In this document: one piece after another, positions 29,814 to 40,179 of the stretch
How positions within the stretch are numbered: position 1 is the first letter of the stretch
Layout: every line of letters begins with the position of its first letter
Source of the DNA: Methylobrevis albus
GTDB lineage: Bacteria; Pseudomonadota; Alphaproteobacteria; Rhizobiales; Pleomorphomonadaceae
Reading direction: 5' to 3'
DNA length: 64,000 nt
NCBI RefSeq assembly: GCF_015904235.1
Contig: NZ_JADZLT010000049.1
Span: 496,001 to 560,000 of the forward strand
The notes under the pieces: generated by a model
What the model saw: only the letters and a program-made list of their open reading frames with translations
Told to the model about the DNA's origin: nothing
The model's database searches: none
Made by a program: the position numbers and the translations under genes

Positions 29814-30221
29814 TCAGCCGCGGCGAAGTTCCGCCGTGGTGTCCACCGACCACATCTTCTCGAGATTGTAGAAGGTGCGGACTTCCGGACGGAAGACGTG
29901 GACGATCACGTCGCCGGCGTCGATCAGCACCCAGTCGCAGGCCGTCATGCCCTCGACCGCGGCATTGCCGAAGCCGTGGTCCTTGAGGTCCTGCAACACA
30001 TGCTCGGCGATGGCCGCGACATGGCGATGCGAGCGGCCGCTGGCCACCACCATGAAGTCGGCAATCGGCGTCTTGGATGCGATGTCGATGGCGACGACGT
30101 CCTCGGCCTTGCTGTCGTCGAGGGTCGTCAGGATGGCGGCGAGAAGCGCCGGCCGGTCCGTTTCCGGCTGGATCGCCGGCAGCGGCGCCGAGGTTGCGGC
30201 GCCTTCGGACATGAGTACCAT
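29814..30221 (-). CDS. rsfS: Ribosomal silencing factor RsfS
   Basis: Binds ribosomal protein L14 and blocks subunit joining in starved cells. The core is plain: LDDSKAEDVVAIDIASKTPIADFMVVASGRSHRHV and the later GDVIVHVFRPEVRTFYNLEKMWS. The start is chosen at ATG 30221, which has GGAGG 14 bases ahead. ATG 30212, three codons on, is equally possible. The longer frame upstream is unlike RsfS and probably non-coding. Located between nadD and rlmH, its usual place. Confidence 0.93.
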   Translation of the reverse strand: MVLMSEGAATSAPLPAIQPETDRPALLAAILTTLDDSKAEDVVAIDIASKTPIADFMVVASGRSHRHVAAIAEHVLQDLKDHGFGNAAVEGMTACDWVLIDAGDVIVHVFRPEVRTFYNLEKMWSVDTTAELRRG

Positions 30222-30353
30222 GCTCAGGGGTAGAACCTCCGGTTCACTGGATCGTCGGCAGCGCCGGCCGATCACGCTGCGGCTGCGCCGGACCGGCAAT
30301 TCCGCCGTCCATCCGCGTCCGCAGTTCAAGAGTGTGCGTGTTACACGACATTT

Positions 30354-30986
30354 TCAAGTCGCGCGGGTGTTTTCGGCCGGATTCGCCGCCGCACGCCCGT
30401 GCGCCGCGCGCACGGCGGTCGAGGACAGGGCGACGCGGCGGCCCGTCAGCAGGATCCAGGCGGGTGGTCGGCAGCCGGGAAGGCGGCGCCCGTCGCCGCC
30501 GCGCAGGCGCGCCCCGGCGAAGGCGCGGGCGGCGGGCGACGACAGCGCGGCGAAGGTGGCGCCGGGCCGGTCGACCACCGCGATCGGCACCAGCCGGCAG
30601 ATTTCGCGCCAGTGCCCCCAGCGGTGCATCGTCGCCCAGTTGTCGGCGCCGACGACGAGCACGAAGCGCACGCCCGGGCGCAGGCGGACGAGGCGGCGGA
30701 CGAGGTCGATGGTGTAGCGGGTGCCGAGCCGCGTCTCGGCGTCGGTCGCCACCATGCGCGGGTCTTCGCAGAGCGCCCGCACGGCGGCCATCCGCTCCGC
30801 GAGCGGCGCGAGGCCGCCGGTGTCTTTCAGCGGGTTGCCCGGCGTCACCAGCCACCAGACCCGATCCAGGCCCAGCCGGCGCAGCGCGAGGCCGGCCGCG
30901 GTGAGATGGCCGCGGTGCGGCGGGTCGAACGAGCCGCCGAAAAGGCCGACGGCAAGGCCCGGCGTGGTGGCGGGGAGGCGCGCCAT
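30354..30986 (-). CDS. nadD: Nicotinate-nucleotide adenylyltransferase
   Basis: Adenylylates nicotinate mononucleotide in NAD synthesis. The nucleotidyltransferase motif GLFGGSFDPPHRGH is at residues 14-27, VWWLVTPGNPLKD follows, and the second motif ALSSTAVRA lies near the C-terminus in the place of the ISSTxIR box. Length is 210 residues. Leftward, downstream of proA by 57 bases and upstream of rsfS. Confidence 0.94.
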   Translation of the reverse strand: MARLPATTPGLAVGLFGGSFDPPHRGHLTAAGLALRRLGLDRVWWLVTPGNPLKDTGGLAPLAERMAAVRALCEDPRMVATDAETRLGTRYTIDLVRRLVRLRPGVRFVLVVGADNWATMHRWGHWREICRLVPIAVVDRPGATFAALSSPAARAFAGARLRGGDGRRLPGCRPPAWILLTGRRVALSSTAVRAAHGRAAANPAENTRAT

Positions 30987-31043
30987 GACGAACTCGCGTG
31001 GCTTCGGGGCGGGGGCGATCGTCAGGCACCGGCCAGACGCGGC

Positions 31044-32327
31044 TCACGGCCGCGTCTGGCCGGTGCCGATGACGCGGTACTTGAAGCTCGTCAGCTGCTC
31101 GGCGCCGACCGGGCCGCGGGCGTGCATCTTGCCGGTGGCGATGCCGATCTCCGCGCCCATGCCGAATTCGCCGCCGTCGGCGAACTGGGTCGAGGCGTTC
31201 CAGGCGACGATCGCCGAATCGATGCCGTTCATGAAGCGCTCGGCGGCTTCGGCGTCTCCGGTGACGATCGCCTCGGTGTGGTGCGAGCCGTAGGTCTCGA
31301 TGTGCTCGATCGCGGCGTCGACGCCATCGACGATCCGCACCGAGAGGATCGCGTCGAGGTACTCGGTGCGCCAGTCGTCCTCGGTCGCGGCGAGCGCCGC
31401 CGGCCACAGCGCACGCACCTCGGCGTCGCCGCGGATCTCGCAGCCCATCGCGGCGAGATCGTCGAGGATCGGCCCGAGATGGCTGCCGGCGACGGCGCGG
31501 TCGACCAGCAGCGTCTCGGCCGAACCGCAGACGCCGGTGCGGCGCAGCTTGGCGTTGAGGGTGATGGCGCGCGCCATGGCGAGGTCGGCGGCCTTGTCGA
31601 CGTAGACGTGGCAGATGCCCTCGAGATGGGCGAACACCGGCACGCGCGCCTCGGCCTGCACCCGCGCGACGAGGCTTTTTCCCCCGCGCGGCACGATGAC
31701 GTCGACGTTGCCGCCGAGTCCCGAGAGCAGCGCGCCGACGGCGGCGCGGTCGCGCGTCGGCACCAGCTGGATCGCGCCCGCCGGCAGGCCGGCCACCTCG
31801 AGGCCGGCGACGAGGGCGCGGTGGATCGCGGTGCAGCTTTCGAAGCTGTCGGAGCCGCAGCGCAGGATCGCCGCGTTGCCGGCTTTCAGTGCTAGACCGC
31901 CGGCGTCGGCGCAGACGTTCGGCCGGCTCTCGAAGATGATGCCGATGACGCCGAGCGGCGTCGCGACGCGCTCGATCTTCAGCCCGTTCGGCCGCTCCCA
32001 GGCGGCGAGCGTGCGGCCGACCGGATCGGGCAGGGCGGCGATGTCCTCGAGCGCCACGGCGATCGCCTCGATCCGGGCCGGGGTCAGCGTGCCGCGGTCG
32101 ATGAACGAGGCAGCCTGGCCGGCGCCCTGCATCGCGGCGAGGTCGAGGGCGTTGGCCGCGAGGATCTCGCCACGCGCCGCCCGCACCGCGGCCGCCATCG
32201 CGACGAGCGCCGCCGTCTTCTCCGCCGGGCTCGCCACCGCGAGCCGCCGTGCGGCGGCGCGGGCGGTCCGGCCGATGCCGGCCATCAGGCCGGCGACGTC
32301 GTCGGGGGTGCGGGTCTTGTCGAGCAT
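31044..32327 (-). CDS. proA: Glutamate-5-semialdehyde dehydrogenase (gamma-glutamyl phosphate reductase)
   Basis: NADPH-dependent reduction of gamma-glutamyl phosphate, second step of proline synthesis. Protein of 427 residues with aldehyde dehydrogenase fold. Visible marks: [41 protein letters not shown] and the active-site cysteine in [14 protein letters not shown], then the C-terminal SSHHTE-like segment [12 protein letters not shown] and [15 protein letters not shown]. ProB is encoded just upstream but a 584-base stretch with a repeat and a small frame lies between them. Confidence 0.96.
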   Translation of the reverse strand: MLDKTRTPDDVAGLMAGIGRTARAAARRLAVASPAEKTAALVAMAAAVRAARGEILAANALDLAAMQGAGQAASFIDRGTLTPARIEAIAVALEDIAALPDPVGRTLAAWERPNGLKIERVATPLGVIGIIFESRPNVCADAGGLALKAGNAAILRCGSDSFESCTAIHRALVAGLEVAGLPAGAIQLVPTRDRAAVGALLSGLGGNVDVIVPRGGKSLVARVQAEARVPVFAHLEGICHVYVDKAADLAMARAITLNAKLRRTGVCGSAETLLVDRAVAGSHLGPILDDLAAMGCEIRGDAEVRALWPAALAATEDDWRTEYLDAILSVRIVDGVDAAIEHIETYGSHHTEAIVTGDAEAAERFMNGIDSAIVAWNASTQFADGGEFGMGAEIGIATGKMHARGPVGAEQLTSFKYRVIGTGQTRP

Positions 32328-32462
32328 GGGTCCGGGTCCGGGTGTTCGGTGGAGGAGAAGTTCTAGAGAGTTGGGGGCGGGAGGGGAAGGGTGGAAGGGG
32401 GCCTTGGGTGGTGGCGACTGCCGCGGATGCTGTCAGTCGTCCTGCGCCGCATAGGTCGGGAT

Positions 32463-32587
32463 CGTCATCCCCGCGAAAGCGGGGATCCAACTCTCCCTGA
32501 ACTCGGACGGCGCAATGCTGCGCGGCAGTGCCAGACCGAGGCGGCGCACGCGCGGTGAGTTGGATCCCCGCTTTCGCGGGGATGACG
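32463..32587. repeat. Inverted repeat of a dispersed family, copy 1
   Basis: Arms 32463-32493 and 32557-32587 are perfect inverted copies of 31 bases (core CGTCATCCCCGCGAAAGCGG). Each arm contains its own short hairpin CCCCGCGAAAGCGGGG. The same core recurs at 34155-34182 and 34298-34325 on the other side of proB. Repeats with this core are common between genes in alphaproteobacteria. No coding capacity. Confidence 0.8.
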
Positions 32588-32604
32588 ACCTGAAGCGCAG
32601 ATGC

Positions 32605-32793
32605 TCAATCGGACGATTGCCCGGTGTTCGGCACGGTCACGGTCGTGTCGGGGTCGTTCTCGACCGATGAGCGCCGCGCCGGACGGGATCGTCTGCTTCG
32701 CCAGAGTTCCGGCAGGAACGCCGTGGCCACCGCCAAGCTGATCAGAGCGAGGCCGAAAACGACACCGAGAGTAAGCAGGAGCCAATCGGGCAT
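32605..32793 (-). CDS. Possible small single-span membrane protein
   Basis: A 62-residue frame starting MPDWLLLTLGVVFGLALISL. It has one clear hydrophobic segment (about residues 4-27) followed by a basic stretch (WRSRRSRPARRSS) and a polar acidic tail, the layout of a small anchored protein. There is no strong ribosome site, and I do not recognise a family. It lies between proB and proA next to a repeat, with codon third positions less GC-rich than its neighbours, so it may be non-coding. Confidence 0.35.
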   Translation of the reverse strand: MPDWLLLTLGVVFGLALISLAVATAFLPELWRSRRSRPARRSSVENDPDTTVTVPNTGQSSD

Positions 32794-32911
32794 CGAAGAT
32801 CACCGTCGTTGCTCGAACGAGACGATCGCATCCGAGACCGAAGAATGCAAACGATCGGCTCAACCATCTTTGATTGTGGTGACCGAGGCTGCTGCTTCAG
32901 CCACGCCCCCC

Positions 32912-34078
32912 TCACACCCCCGCCACATCCCCTTCGAGGCTCAGGTCATCCCGGTGGATCATCTCCGCCCGGCCGGCATAACCCAGGATCAGCTCGATCT
33001 CGCGGCTGTTGCGGCCCTTGAGGCGCTCGGCGTCGGCGCGGTCGTAGGCGACGAGGCCGCGGCCGAGTTCGCGGCCGGCTTCGTCGCGCAGCGAGACGGC
33101 GTCGCCGCGGCTGAAACTGCCGGTGATGGCGACGACGCCGGCGGGCAGCAGGCTTTTGCCCGAGTGCAGCGCCCGCACCGCGCCGGCGTCGACGACGATG
33201 CTGCCCTTCGGCTCGAGGTGGCCGGCGATCCAGGCCTTGCGGGCGGTGGCGGGGTTTTCTTCGGCGCGGAACAGGGTGCAGAGGCCGCCGGCGTCGATGC
33301 GGGCGAGGGGGTGCAGTACCTTGCCCGAGGCGATGATCATCGCGGTGCCGGCGCCGGTCGCCATCTTGCCGGCCTCGATCTTGGTCTTCATGCCGCCGCG
33401 CGACAGCTCCGAGCCCGCGGCGCCCGCCATCGCCTCGATGTCCGGCGTGATGCGGTCGACGAGCGGGATGTGGCGCGCGTCCGGGTCGAGCGCCGGCGGC
33501 GCGGTGTAGAGGCCGTCGATGTCGGAAAGCAGGATCAGCAGGTCCGACGAGGTCATGGTGGCGACGCGGGCGGCGAGGCGGTCGTTGTCGCCGTAGCGGA
33601 TCTCGGTGGTGGCGACGGTGTCGTTCTCGTTGATCACCGGCACCGCCTTCCGCTCCAGCAGCGTCGCGATGGTGGCGCGGGCGTTGAGGTAGCGGCGGCG
33701 CTCCTCGGTGTCGCGCAGGGTGAGCAGGATCTGGCCGGCGGTGAGGCCGTGGCTGCCGAGGATCTCGGCATAGGTGCGCGACAGCGCGATCTGGCCGACG
33801 GCGGCGGCGGCCTGGCTCTCCTCGAGCTTCAGCTTGCCGGCGGGCAGGCCGAGCACGCCGCGGCCCATGGCGATCGCCCCCGACGAGACGACGAGCATCT
33901 CGGCGCCGCGCGCGGCGAGCCCCGCGACATCGGCGACCAGCGCCTCCAGCCAGGCGCGCTTCAGCACGCCGGACCGGCCCTCGACGAGCAGCGCCGAGCC
34001 GATCTTGACGACGATGCGGCGATAGGGGGCGAGCAGGCCGGTGCCGATGGGGGAGAGGGCGGGGGAGGGCGTGGTCAT
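32912..34078 (-). CDS. proB: Glutamate 5-kinase
   Basis: ATP-dependent phosphorylation of glutamate, first step of proline synthesis, normally feedback-inhibited by proline. It has 388 residues. The amino acid kinase domain begins [14 protein letters not shown] and contains [26 protein letters not shown] and [29 protein letters not shown] follows, and from about residue 290 there is a PUA domain ([25 protein letters not shown]). The full two-domain form is present. Repeats lie on both sides. Confidence 0.96.
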   Translation of the reverse strand: MTTPSPALSPIGTGLLAPYRRIVVKIGSALLVEGRSGVLKRAWLEALVADVAGLAARGAEMLVVSSGAIAMGRGVLGLPAGKLKLEESQAAAAVGQIALSRTYAEILGSHGLTAGQILLTLRDTEERRRYLNARATIATLLERKAVPVINENDTVATTEIRYGDNDRLAARVATMTSSDLLILLSDIDGLYTAPPALDPDARHIPLVDRITPDIEAMAGAAGSELSRGGMKTKIEAGKMATGAGTAMIIASGKVLHPLARIDAGGLCTLFRAEENPATARKAWIAGHLEPKGSIVVDAGAVRALHSGKSLLPAGVVAITGSFSRGDAVSLRDEAGRELGRGLVAYDRADAERLKGRNSREIELILGYAGRAEMIHRDDLSLEGDVAGV

Positions 34079-34154
34079 GGCGAGGGGCTTAGCTTCTTTG
34101 GGGGTTCAGTCGAAACTTCGGAACTGCCGGTTCCAATGCTCGGTCTTCTCAGTC

Positions 34155-34325
34155 CGTCATTCCCGCGAAAGCGGGAATCCAATTATCCGCGCATGCCGGA
34201 GCGAGTGTCAGGATGCGGCCGTCGGTGCCGGGTTGATTTCTGCTCGAGTCGGTCGGAGCCGCGTGTCATGTCCGGCTATCGCCCGTCGGGCTGGACGTTG
34301 GATCCCCGCTTTCGCGGGGATGACG
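34155..34325. repeat. Inverted repeat of the same dispersed family, copy 2
   Basis: Arms 34155-34182 (CGTCATTCCCGCGAAAGCGG core) and 34298-34325 (CCGCTTTCGCGGGGATGACG core) are inverted copies with few mismatches, and they match the arms at 32463-32587. The 115 bases between the arms differ from the spacer of copy 1. The copy fills most of the gap between obgE and proB. Confidence 0.75.
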
Positions 34326-34365
34326 ACCGAAAGGTAGGAGAGACCCGCTCCCTACTCTCTCCCCA

Positions 34366-35520
<1,155 letters not shown>

Positions 35521-35576
35521 TCACGGGGCGCTGCAGCCCCCGCGACAAGGCCCCCGCTTTCGGCTAGACGAGCGGG

Positions 35577-36734
35577 ATGAACGATCCAGCCCTCTCCAGC
35601 CTGTTCGTGCCGTTCGAAGACGGTTCCCTCACCCTGCCCGAGGCGGGCGGCACGCTGTTCCTGCGCGCCCGCGCCGGCAACGGCTTTGCGCGCGAGCATG
35701 CGGCGCAGATTTCCTGCGTGCAGAGCTTCAAGCCCGACGCCGACGCGCTGCTGCACGAGGGCTTCACCGTGCTGCCCGCGCCGCAGGCCGGCGGGACGTG
35801 GCCGCTGGTGCTGGTGCTGCCGCCGCGCCAGCGCGACGAGGCGCGCGCGCTGTTCGCCGAAGCGATCCGGGCCGCGACGCCGGGCGGCCTCGTGGTCGCC
35901 GCCGTTACCAACGCCGAGGGCGCCCGCACCGCGGAGGCCGACCTCGGCCAACTGTCGCCGATCTCCGGCTCGGTGTCGAAGCACAAGAGCCGTGTGTTCT
36001 GGACCAGGATCGATCCGGACGGGCTCGATACCGCCCGGCTCGACGCGGCCATCGAGCGCGACCAGCCGCGCGAGGTCGTGCCCGGCTTCCGCAGCCGGCC
36101 GGGGCTGTTCGCCTTCGACCACGTCGATACCGGCTCGGCGCTGCTCGCCGCCGCGCTCCCGGCGGACCTCTCGGGGCGCGGCGCCGACCTCGGCGCCGGC
36201 TGGGGCTATCTCGCCGCGGCGGTGCTGGCGCAAGCGCCCGGCGTCGCGGTGCTCGATCTCTACGAGGCGGAGGCGCGAGCGCTGGACCTCGCCAGGGCCA
36301 ACCTCGCCGACGTGGCCGGAACGCTCGGCTTCCACTGGCTCGACGTGACGCGCGGGCTGCCGTCGTCCGGCTATGATTTCATCGTGATGAACCCGCCGTT
36401 CCACGAGCGGCGCGAGGACCGGGCCGACATCGGCCAGGCCTTCATCCGCGCCGCCGCCGCGGCGCTGCGGCCCGGCGGGCGGCTTTACATGGTGGCGAAC
36501 CGGCATCTCCCCTATGAGGCGACGCTGACCGAGGCGTTTGCCGCGATCAAACCGCTGGCGGACGCCAGCGGCTACAAGGTGATCGAGGCGACCGCGAAAC
36601 CGGCGGCGAAGTTGAAGCCGGCGGCGCACAAGGGCGGGCGCGACAAGGGCCGGGGCAAAGGGCGCGACGGCAAGGGGCGCGACGAGAGCGGTGACAAGGA
36701 CCGCGGTGGACGCACCGGAGGAAAGCGCCGGTGA
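35577..36734 (+). CDS. RsmC-type rRNA guanine-N2 methyltransferase
   Basis: A 385-residue protein with two methyltransferase-fold halves as in RsmC, the 16S rRNA m2G1207 enzyme. The N-terminal half lacks a SAM motif. The C-terminal half has GADLGAGWGYLAAAVL (SAM motif I) and the catalytic FIVMNPPFHERRE. RPGLFAFDHVDTGSALL is the linker strand typical of RsmC/RlmG. The last 45 residues are a lysine, glycine and arginine-rich tail, probably disordered and RNA-binding, not part of the usual family length. The stop overlaps the next start by four bases (GTGA), coupling it to an RNA pseudouridine synthase. Confidence 0.83.
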   Translation: MNDPALSSLFVPFEDGSLTLPEAGGTLFLRARAGNGFAREHAAQISCVQSFKPDADALLHEGFTVLPAPQAGGTWPLVLVLPPRQRDEARALFAEAIRAATPGGLVVAAVTNAEGARTAEADLGQLSPISGSVSKHKSRVFWTRIDPDGLDTARLDAAIERDQPREVVPGFRSRPGLFAFDHVDTGSALLAAALPADLSGRGADLGAGWGYLAAAVLAQAPGVAVLDLYEAEARALDLARANLADVAGTLGFHWLDVTRGLPSSGYDFIVMNPPFHERREDRADIGQAFIRAAAAALRPGGRLYMVANRHLPYEATLTEAFAAIKPLADASGYKVIEATAKPAAKLKPAAHKGGRDKGRGKGRDGKGRDESGDKDRGGRTGGKRR

Positions 36735-37444
36735 GGCTCGTCAAGCTGCTCGGCAACCTCGGCTATGGCAGTCGCAAGGAGATGCAGGCGCTGATCCGCG
36801 CCGGCCGCATCACCGACGCCGCGGGCACGCCGCTGGAGGTCGATTCGAAGACCGACCACGCCGACATCCGCTTCGACGACGCGCCGCTCGACCCGGCGCA
36901 GGGCTCGGTGATCCTGTTCCACAAGCCGGTCGGCTTCACATGCTCGACCAAGGATCCCGGCCGCATCCTCTACGAGCTGCTCCCGTCGCGCTTCCGGGCG
37001 CGAAAACCGATCATCTCGCCGGTCGGCCGGCTCGACCGCGACACCTCGGGCCTGCTGCTGCTCACCGACGACGGCGCGTTCCTGCACCGGGTGATCGCGC
37101 CGAAAAGCCACGTCGGCAAGGTCTACGAGGCGGAGCTCGCCCGGCCGCTCGAAGGCCACGAGGCCGGCGTGTTCGCCTCGGGCACCTTGCTGCTGCAGTC
37201 GGAGACGACGCCGCTGGCGCCGGCGGAGATGGTGCCGCTCGGGCCGCGCAGCGCCCGGCTGGTGCTCTACGAGGGCCGCTACCATCAGGTCCGGCGAATG
37301 TTCGCCGCCGTCGGCAACCACGTCGAGGCGCTGCACCGGCCGGCGATCGGCCGGCTGACGCTCGGCGATCTCGCCCCCGGCACATGGCGCGTGCTGCCGC
37401 CGGACGACATCGCGCTGCTGTTCGAGCCGCCCGCAGCGCCCTGA
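36731..37444 (+). CDS. 16S/23S rRNA pseudouridine synthase, RsuA/RluB/E/F family
   Basis: A 237-residue pseudouridine synthase. An S4-like RNA-binding start (MRLVKLLGNLGYGSRKEMQALIRAGRI, residues 1-27) precedes the catalytic domain with motif SPVGRLDRDTSGLLLLTDDG, where the aspartate of GRLDRDT is the nucleophile, and the RsuA-family motif EGRYHQVRRMFAAVGNHV. Size and motif best fit RsuA (16S position 516), but RluE/RluF types cannot be excluded. GTG start at 36731 overlaps the methyltransferase stop, so both modify rRNA from one message. Confidence 0.88.
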   Translation: MRLVKLLGNLGYGSRKEMQALIRAGRITDAAGTPLEVDSKTDHADIRFDDAPLDPAQGSVILFHKPVGFTCSTKDPGRILYELLPSRFRARKPIISPVGRLDRDTSGLLLLTDDGAFLHRVIAPKSHVGKVYEAELARPLEGHEAGVFASGTLLLQSETTPLAPAEMVPLGPRSARLVLYEGRYHQVRRMFAAVGNHVEALHRPAIGRLTLGDLAPGTWRVLPPDDIALLFEPPAAP

Positions 37445-37462
37445 GGCCGCATCGACCGCCGT

Positions 37463-38308
37463 TCAGCTGCCGATCAGCTGCATGTCCGCGGCGCGCGCGA
37501 TCTCGGCCGCGGCCGAGCGCAGCGTCGGGGCGTGCCGCTCGAGCTCGGCGAGCGGCAGCAGCCGCGTCGTCGTCGTCACCGAGAGGGCGCCGAGCAGCGT
37601 GCCGCGCGCGCCGACGATCGGGGCGGCGACGCAGACGACGCCGGCCTCGTGTTCCTCGTCGTCCACCGCATGGCCGCGCGCCGCGATCTGCGCGAGCTCC
37701 TGGTCCAGCCGGCCCTGCGAGGTGATCGTGTGCGGCGTGTGTCGCTCGAAGCGCTGCCGTGCGACGGCGGCGGCGCGGGCGGGCGCGGGCAGCGCCGCCA
37801 GCATCGCCTTGCCGACACCGGTGCAATAGGCCGGCCCCACCCGCCCGGGGCGCGAGAACAGGCGCAGCGACGGGCCGGCGTGGCGCTTGTCGAGATAGAG
37901 CACGTCGGAGCCGTCGAGGGCGGCGAGGTGGATGGTGGCGCCGAGTTCGGCGGCGAGCCGGTCGAGTACCGGCCGGGCGGCCTCGACGAGGCTCGCCCCT
38001 TCCCAGGCCGCATGGGCGAGGCGGATCAGGCGCAGGCCGAGCCGCCAGTGCTGGCCGCCCGGCTCGCGCATCAGCATGCCTTCGGCCTCCAACTGGTGCA
38101 GCAGCCGGTGCAGCGTCGCCTTCGGCAACGGGCTGGCGCGGTGCACGTCGGCAAAGCGCAGCGGTCGCCCGGCCGCGGCGAAGACGTCGAGCAGAGCGAG
38201 TGCGCGGCCCAGCGGGCCGATGCGGTCGGCCTCCGGAGCGGCGCCGTCCTCGGCGGCGGTGTCGGGCCCAAGGCCGATGCTCGCGCCGTCTTTCGCGTTG
38301 ACACTCAT
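37463..38308 (-). CDS. IclR-family transcriptional regulator of the galactonate-type operon
   Basis: A 281-residue regulator. The winged helix-turn-helix covers about residues 30-90 (LGRALALLDVFAAAGRPLRFADVHRASPLPKATLHRLLHQLEAEG), and the effector domain follows with DGSDVLYLDKRHAG, YCTGVGKAMLAAL and EHEAGVVCVAAPI. It is divergent from dgoK and only 27 bases from a TTGACA/TAGAAT promoter that serves dgoK; the -35 box even lies inside its first codons. It most likely represses that promoter through the operator at 38327-38362 and responds to a sugar acid or keto-deoxy sugar acid. Confidence 0.88.
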   Translation of the reverse strand: MSVNAKDGASIGLGPDTAAEDGAAPEADRIGPLGRALALLDVFAAAGRPLRFADVHRASPLPKATLHRLLHQLEAEGMLMREPGGQHWRLGLRLIRLAHAAWEGASLVEAARPVLDRLAAELGATIHLAALDGSDVLYLDKRHAGPSLRLFSRPGRVGPAYCTGVGKAMLAALPAPARAAAVARQRFERHTPHTITSQGRLDQELAQIAARGHAVDDEEHEAGVVCVAAPIVGARGTLLGALSVTTTTRLLPLAELERHAPTLRSAAAEIARAADMQLIGS

Positions 38309-38327
38309 CCGGGCGCAGCCCTAGAAT
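38298..38327 (+). promoter_or_regulatory. Sigma-70-type promoter of dgoK-dgoA-dehydratase
   Basis: TTGACA at 38298-38303 and TAGAAT at 38322-38327, 18 bases apart, read rightward toward dgoK. This is the best -35/-10 pair seen in the window. The -35 box overlaps codons 2-4 of the divergent IclR gene. The expected start of transcription, near 38334, falls inside the operator. Confidence 0.65.
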
Positions 38328-38362
38328 TTCACTGAATGAAACTATGTTCCGCTGGATGGAAC
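38327..38362. promoter_or_regulatory. Candidate IclR-type operator, two tandem palindromes
   Basis: The first element is TTTCACTGAATGAAA (TTTCA-N5-TGAAA, 38327-38341). The second is GTTCCGCTGGATGGAAC (GTTCC-N7-GGAAC, 38346-38362). They share the pattern TTC...CTGRATGRAAC, as expected for a regulator binding two sites in tandem. They cover the -10 box edge and the transcription start, which predicts repression. Confidence 0.55.
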
Positions 38363-38407
38363 TGCACAAGCGGTTTTCCGGCGGCGGCAGCGGGCGAGGC
38401 GCGGGGC

Positions 38408-39445
38408 GTGGGCGGGACGGGCGACGGCACGATCAACAGCCCGGCCGGCGATATCCCGGCCGGCGGCACCATCCCGGCGGAGCAGCCGCGGCTGGCCGCC
38501 GTCGACTGGGGCACCTCGTCGTTCCGGCTCTGGCTGGTCGGCGCCGGCGGCACCGTGCTCGCCGAGCGGCGGGCGGCCGAGGGCATGCAGGCGGTGCCGC
38601 CCGGTGGCTTCGAGGCCGTGCTGCGCGGCCATCTCGCCGCGGTCGGCGTGGAGGCGACCGACGCGCCGCTGCCCGTGGTGCTCTGCGGCATGGTCGGGGC
38701 GCGGCAGGGCTGGCGCGAGGCGGCCTATGCCGACTGCCCGGCCGACCCGGCGGCGCTCGCCGCAGCCGCCCTGCGCTTCGACCTGCCCGGCCTCGACCTC
38801 GCCATCCTGCCCGGCGTCGCCCGGCGCGACGCCGACCGCCCCGACGTGATGCGCGGGGAAGAGACCCAGCTCGCCGGCTTGCTTGCGCTGGAGCCGGACT
38901 ACGCCGGCGTGGTCGTGCTGCCCGGCACCCATGCGAAGTGGGCGACGGTGGCGGGCGGCCGCATCGCCGATTTCCGCACCGTGATGACCGGTGAACTCCA
39001 CGCGCTGCTCGCCGGCCACTCGATCCTGCGCCATTCGATCGGCGATGCGCGGCCGAGCGGCGATCCGGCGTCACCGGGGTTTCGGGCCGGGCTGGCGCGC
39101 GGGCTCGCCGATCCGGCAGCGCTCGCCGGCGAGATCTTCGCGCTGCGCGCCGGCGACCTCCTGTTCGCCCGGCACGGCGCCGAAGTCGCCGACCGGCTGA
39201 GCGGGCTGTTGATCGGCGCCGAGGTCGGGGCCATGCTGGCCGGCGTCGCAAAGGGGGCCGCGATCGGCCTCGTCGCCGCCGGGCCGCTCGCCGGGCTCTA
39301 CCGGGCCGCGTTCGTCGCCGCCGGCCGTCCGGCGCGCGATCTCGACGCCGACGTTCTCGTGCGCGCCGGTCTCATCGCCGCCGCCGGCCGGCTCTGGCCG
39401 GACCTCGCCGCCCTGACGCCGCCGGCGCACAATTCCGCCGCCTGA
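38408..39445 (+). CDS. dgoK: 2-dehydro-3-deoxygalactonokinase
   Basis: Phosphorylates 2-keto-3-deoxygalactonate at O6 in the De Ley-Doudoroff pathway. The DgoK family is clear from [56 protein letters not shown] and the C-terminal [11 protein letters not shown] place the start at GTG 38408, which has GAGG 8 bases upstream and gives 345 residues. An ATG at 38336 in frame would put the first codon inside the operator and two bases from the likely transcription start, and would add 24 residues foreign to the family. Thirteen residues or so before the kinase strand remain variable in either case. First gene of a three-gene operon. Confidence 0.9.
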   Translation: MGGTGDGTINSPAGDIPAGGTIPAEQPRLAAVDWGTSSFRLWLVGAGGTVLAERRAAEGMQAVPPGGFEAVLRGHLAAVGVEATDAPLPVVLCGMVGARQGWREAAYADCPADPAALAAAALRFDLPGLDLAILPGVARRDADRPDVMRGEETQLAGLLALEPDYAGVVVLPGTHAKWATVAGGRIADFRTVMTGELHALLAGHSILRHSIGDARPSGDPASPGFRAGLARGLADPAALAGEIFALRAGDLLFARHGAEVADRLSGLLIGAEVGAMLAGVAKGAAIGLVAAGPLAGLYRAAFVAAGRPARDLDADVLVRAGLIAAAGRLWPDLAALTPPAHNSAA

Positions 39446-39457
39446 AAGGCTCCCCCG

Positions 39458-40114
39458 ATGTCGCCTGCCTCCTCGATCCCGATCCTGCCGGTGCCGTGGC
39501 CGGCGCTGCGGCGCAACCTCGTCGCCATCCTGCGCGGGATCACGCCGGAAGAGATCGGCGGCATCGGCGTGACGCTGATCGAAGCCGGCTTCGAGGCGAT
39601 CGAGGTGCCGCTCAACTCGCCCGACCCGCTCGCCTCGATCGGCCGGCTCGCGGCGATCGCGCCGCCGCACGTCCTCGTCGGCGCCGGGACGGTGCTGTCC
39701 GTCGCCGACGTCGACCGGGTCGCGGCCGCCGGCGGACGACTGATCGTCAGCCCGAACGCCGATCCGGCGGTGATCGGCCGCGCGCGCGACCGCGGCCTTG
39801 TCGCGATGCCCGGCGTCTTCACCGCGACGGAGGCCTTCGCGGCGCTCGCCGCCGGCGCCTCGGCGCTGAAGTTCTTTCCCGCCAATGTGCTCGGCCCGGC
39901 CGGCATCGCGGCGCTGAAAGCCGTGCTGCCGAAGGACGTGCTGGTCGGGGCGGTCGGCGGCGTCGCCGAGGGCGATTTCGCCGCCTATGCCACCGCCGGC
40001 TGCCGCGCCTTCGGACTTGGCTCCGGCCTCTACAAGCCCGGCGACGAAGCGGATACGGTGGGCGCGCGGGCGCGCCGGGCCGTCGCCGCCTGGGATGCCG
40101 TCTTCCCCGGCTGA
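39458..40114 (+). CDS. dgoA: 2-dehydro-3-deoxy-6-phosphogalactonate aldolase
   Basis: Class I aldolase of 218 residues that splits KDPGal to pyruvate and glyceraldehyde 3-phosphate. The KDPG/KDPGal aldolase fold is seen in [12 protein letters not shown], the Schiff-base lysine Lys138 in [12 protein letters not shown], and the phosphate loop [11 protein letters not shown]. The segment [13 protein letters not shown] is the form found in DgoA proteins rather than in Eda, which supports the galactonate substrate. It lies 12 bases after dgoK. Confidence 0.92.
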   Translation: MSPASSIPILPVPWPALRRNLVAILRGITPEEIGGIGVTLIEAGFEAIEVPLNSPDPLASIGRLAAIAPPHVLVGAGTVLSVADVDRVAAAGGRLIVSPNADPAVIGRARDRGLVAMPGVFTATEAFAALAAGASALKFFPANVLGPAGIAALKAVLPKDVLVGAVGGVAEGDFAAYATAGCRAFGLGSGLYKPGDEADTVGARARRAVAAWDAVFPG

Positions 40115-40179
40115 ATGCCTCGCCGCTCACCCCTTGCTGTTTGACCGCGGCCCCGCCGCCTGATCCGGATCCTGCCACC

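Noticed and set aside
39496..40179. Apparent 5' extension of the dehydratase frame through the aldolase gene
   Set aside because: This part is the shifted frame of dgoA. The dehydratase begins at ATG 40180, matching the family N-terminus and its cysteine positions.
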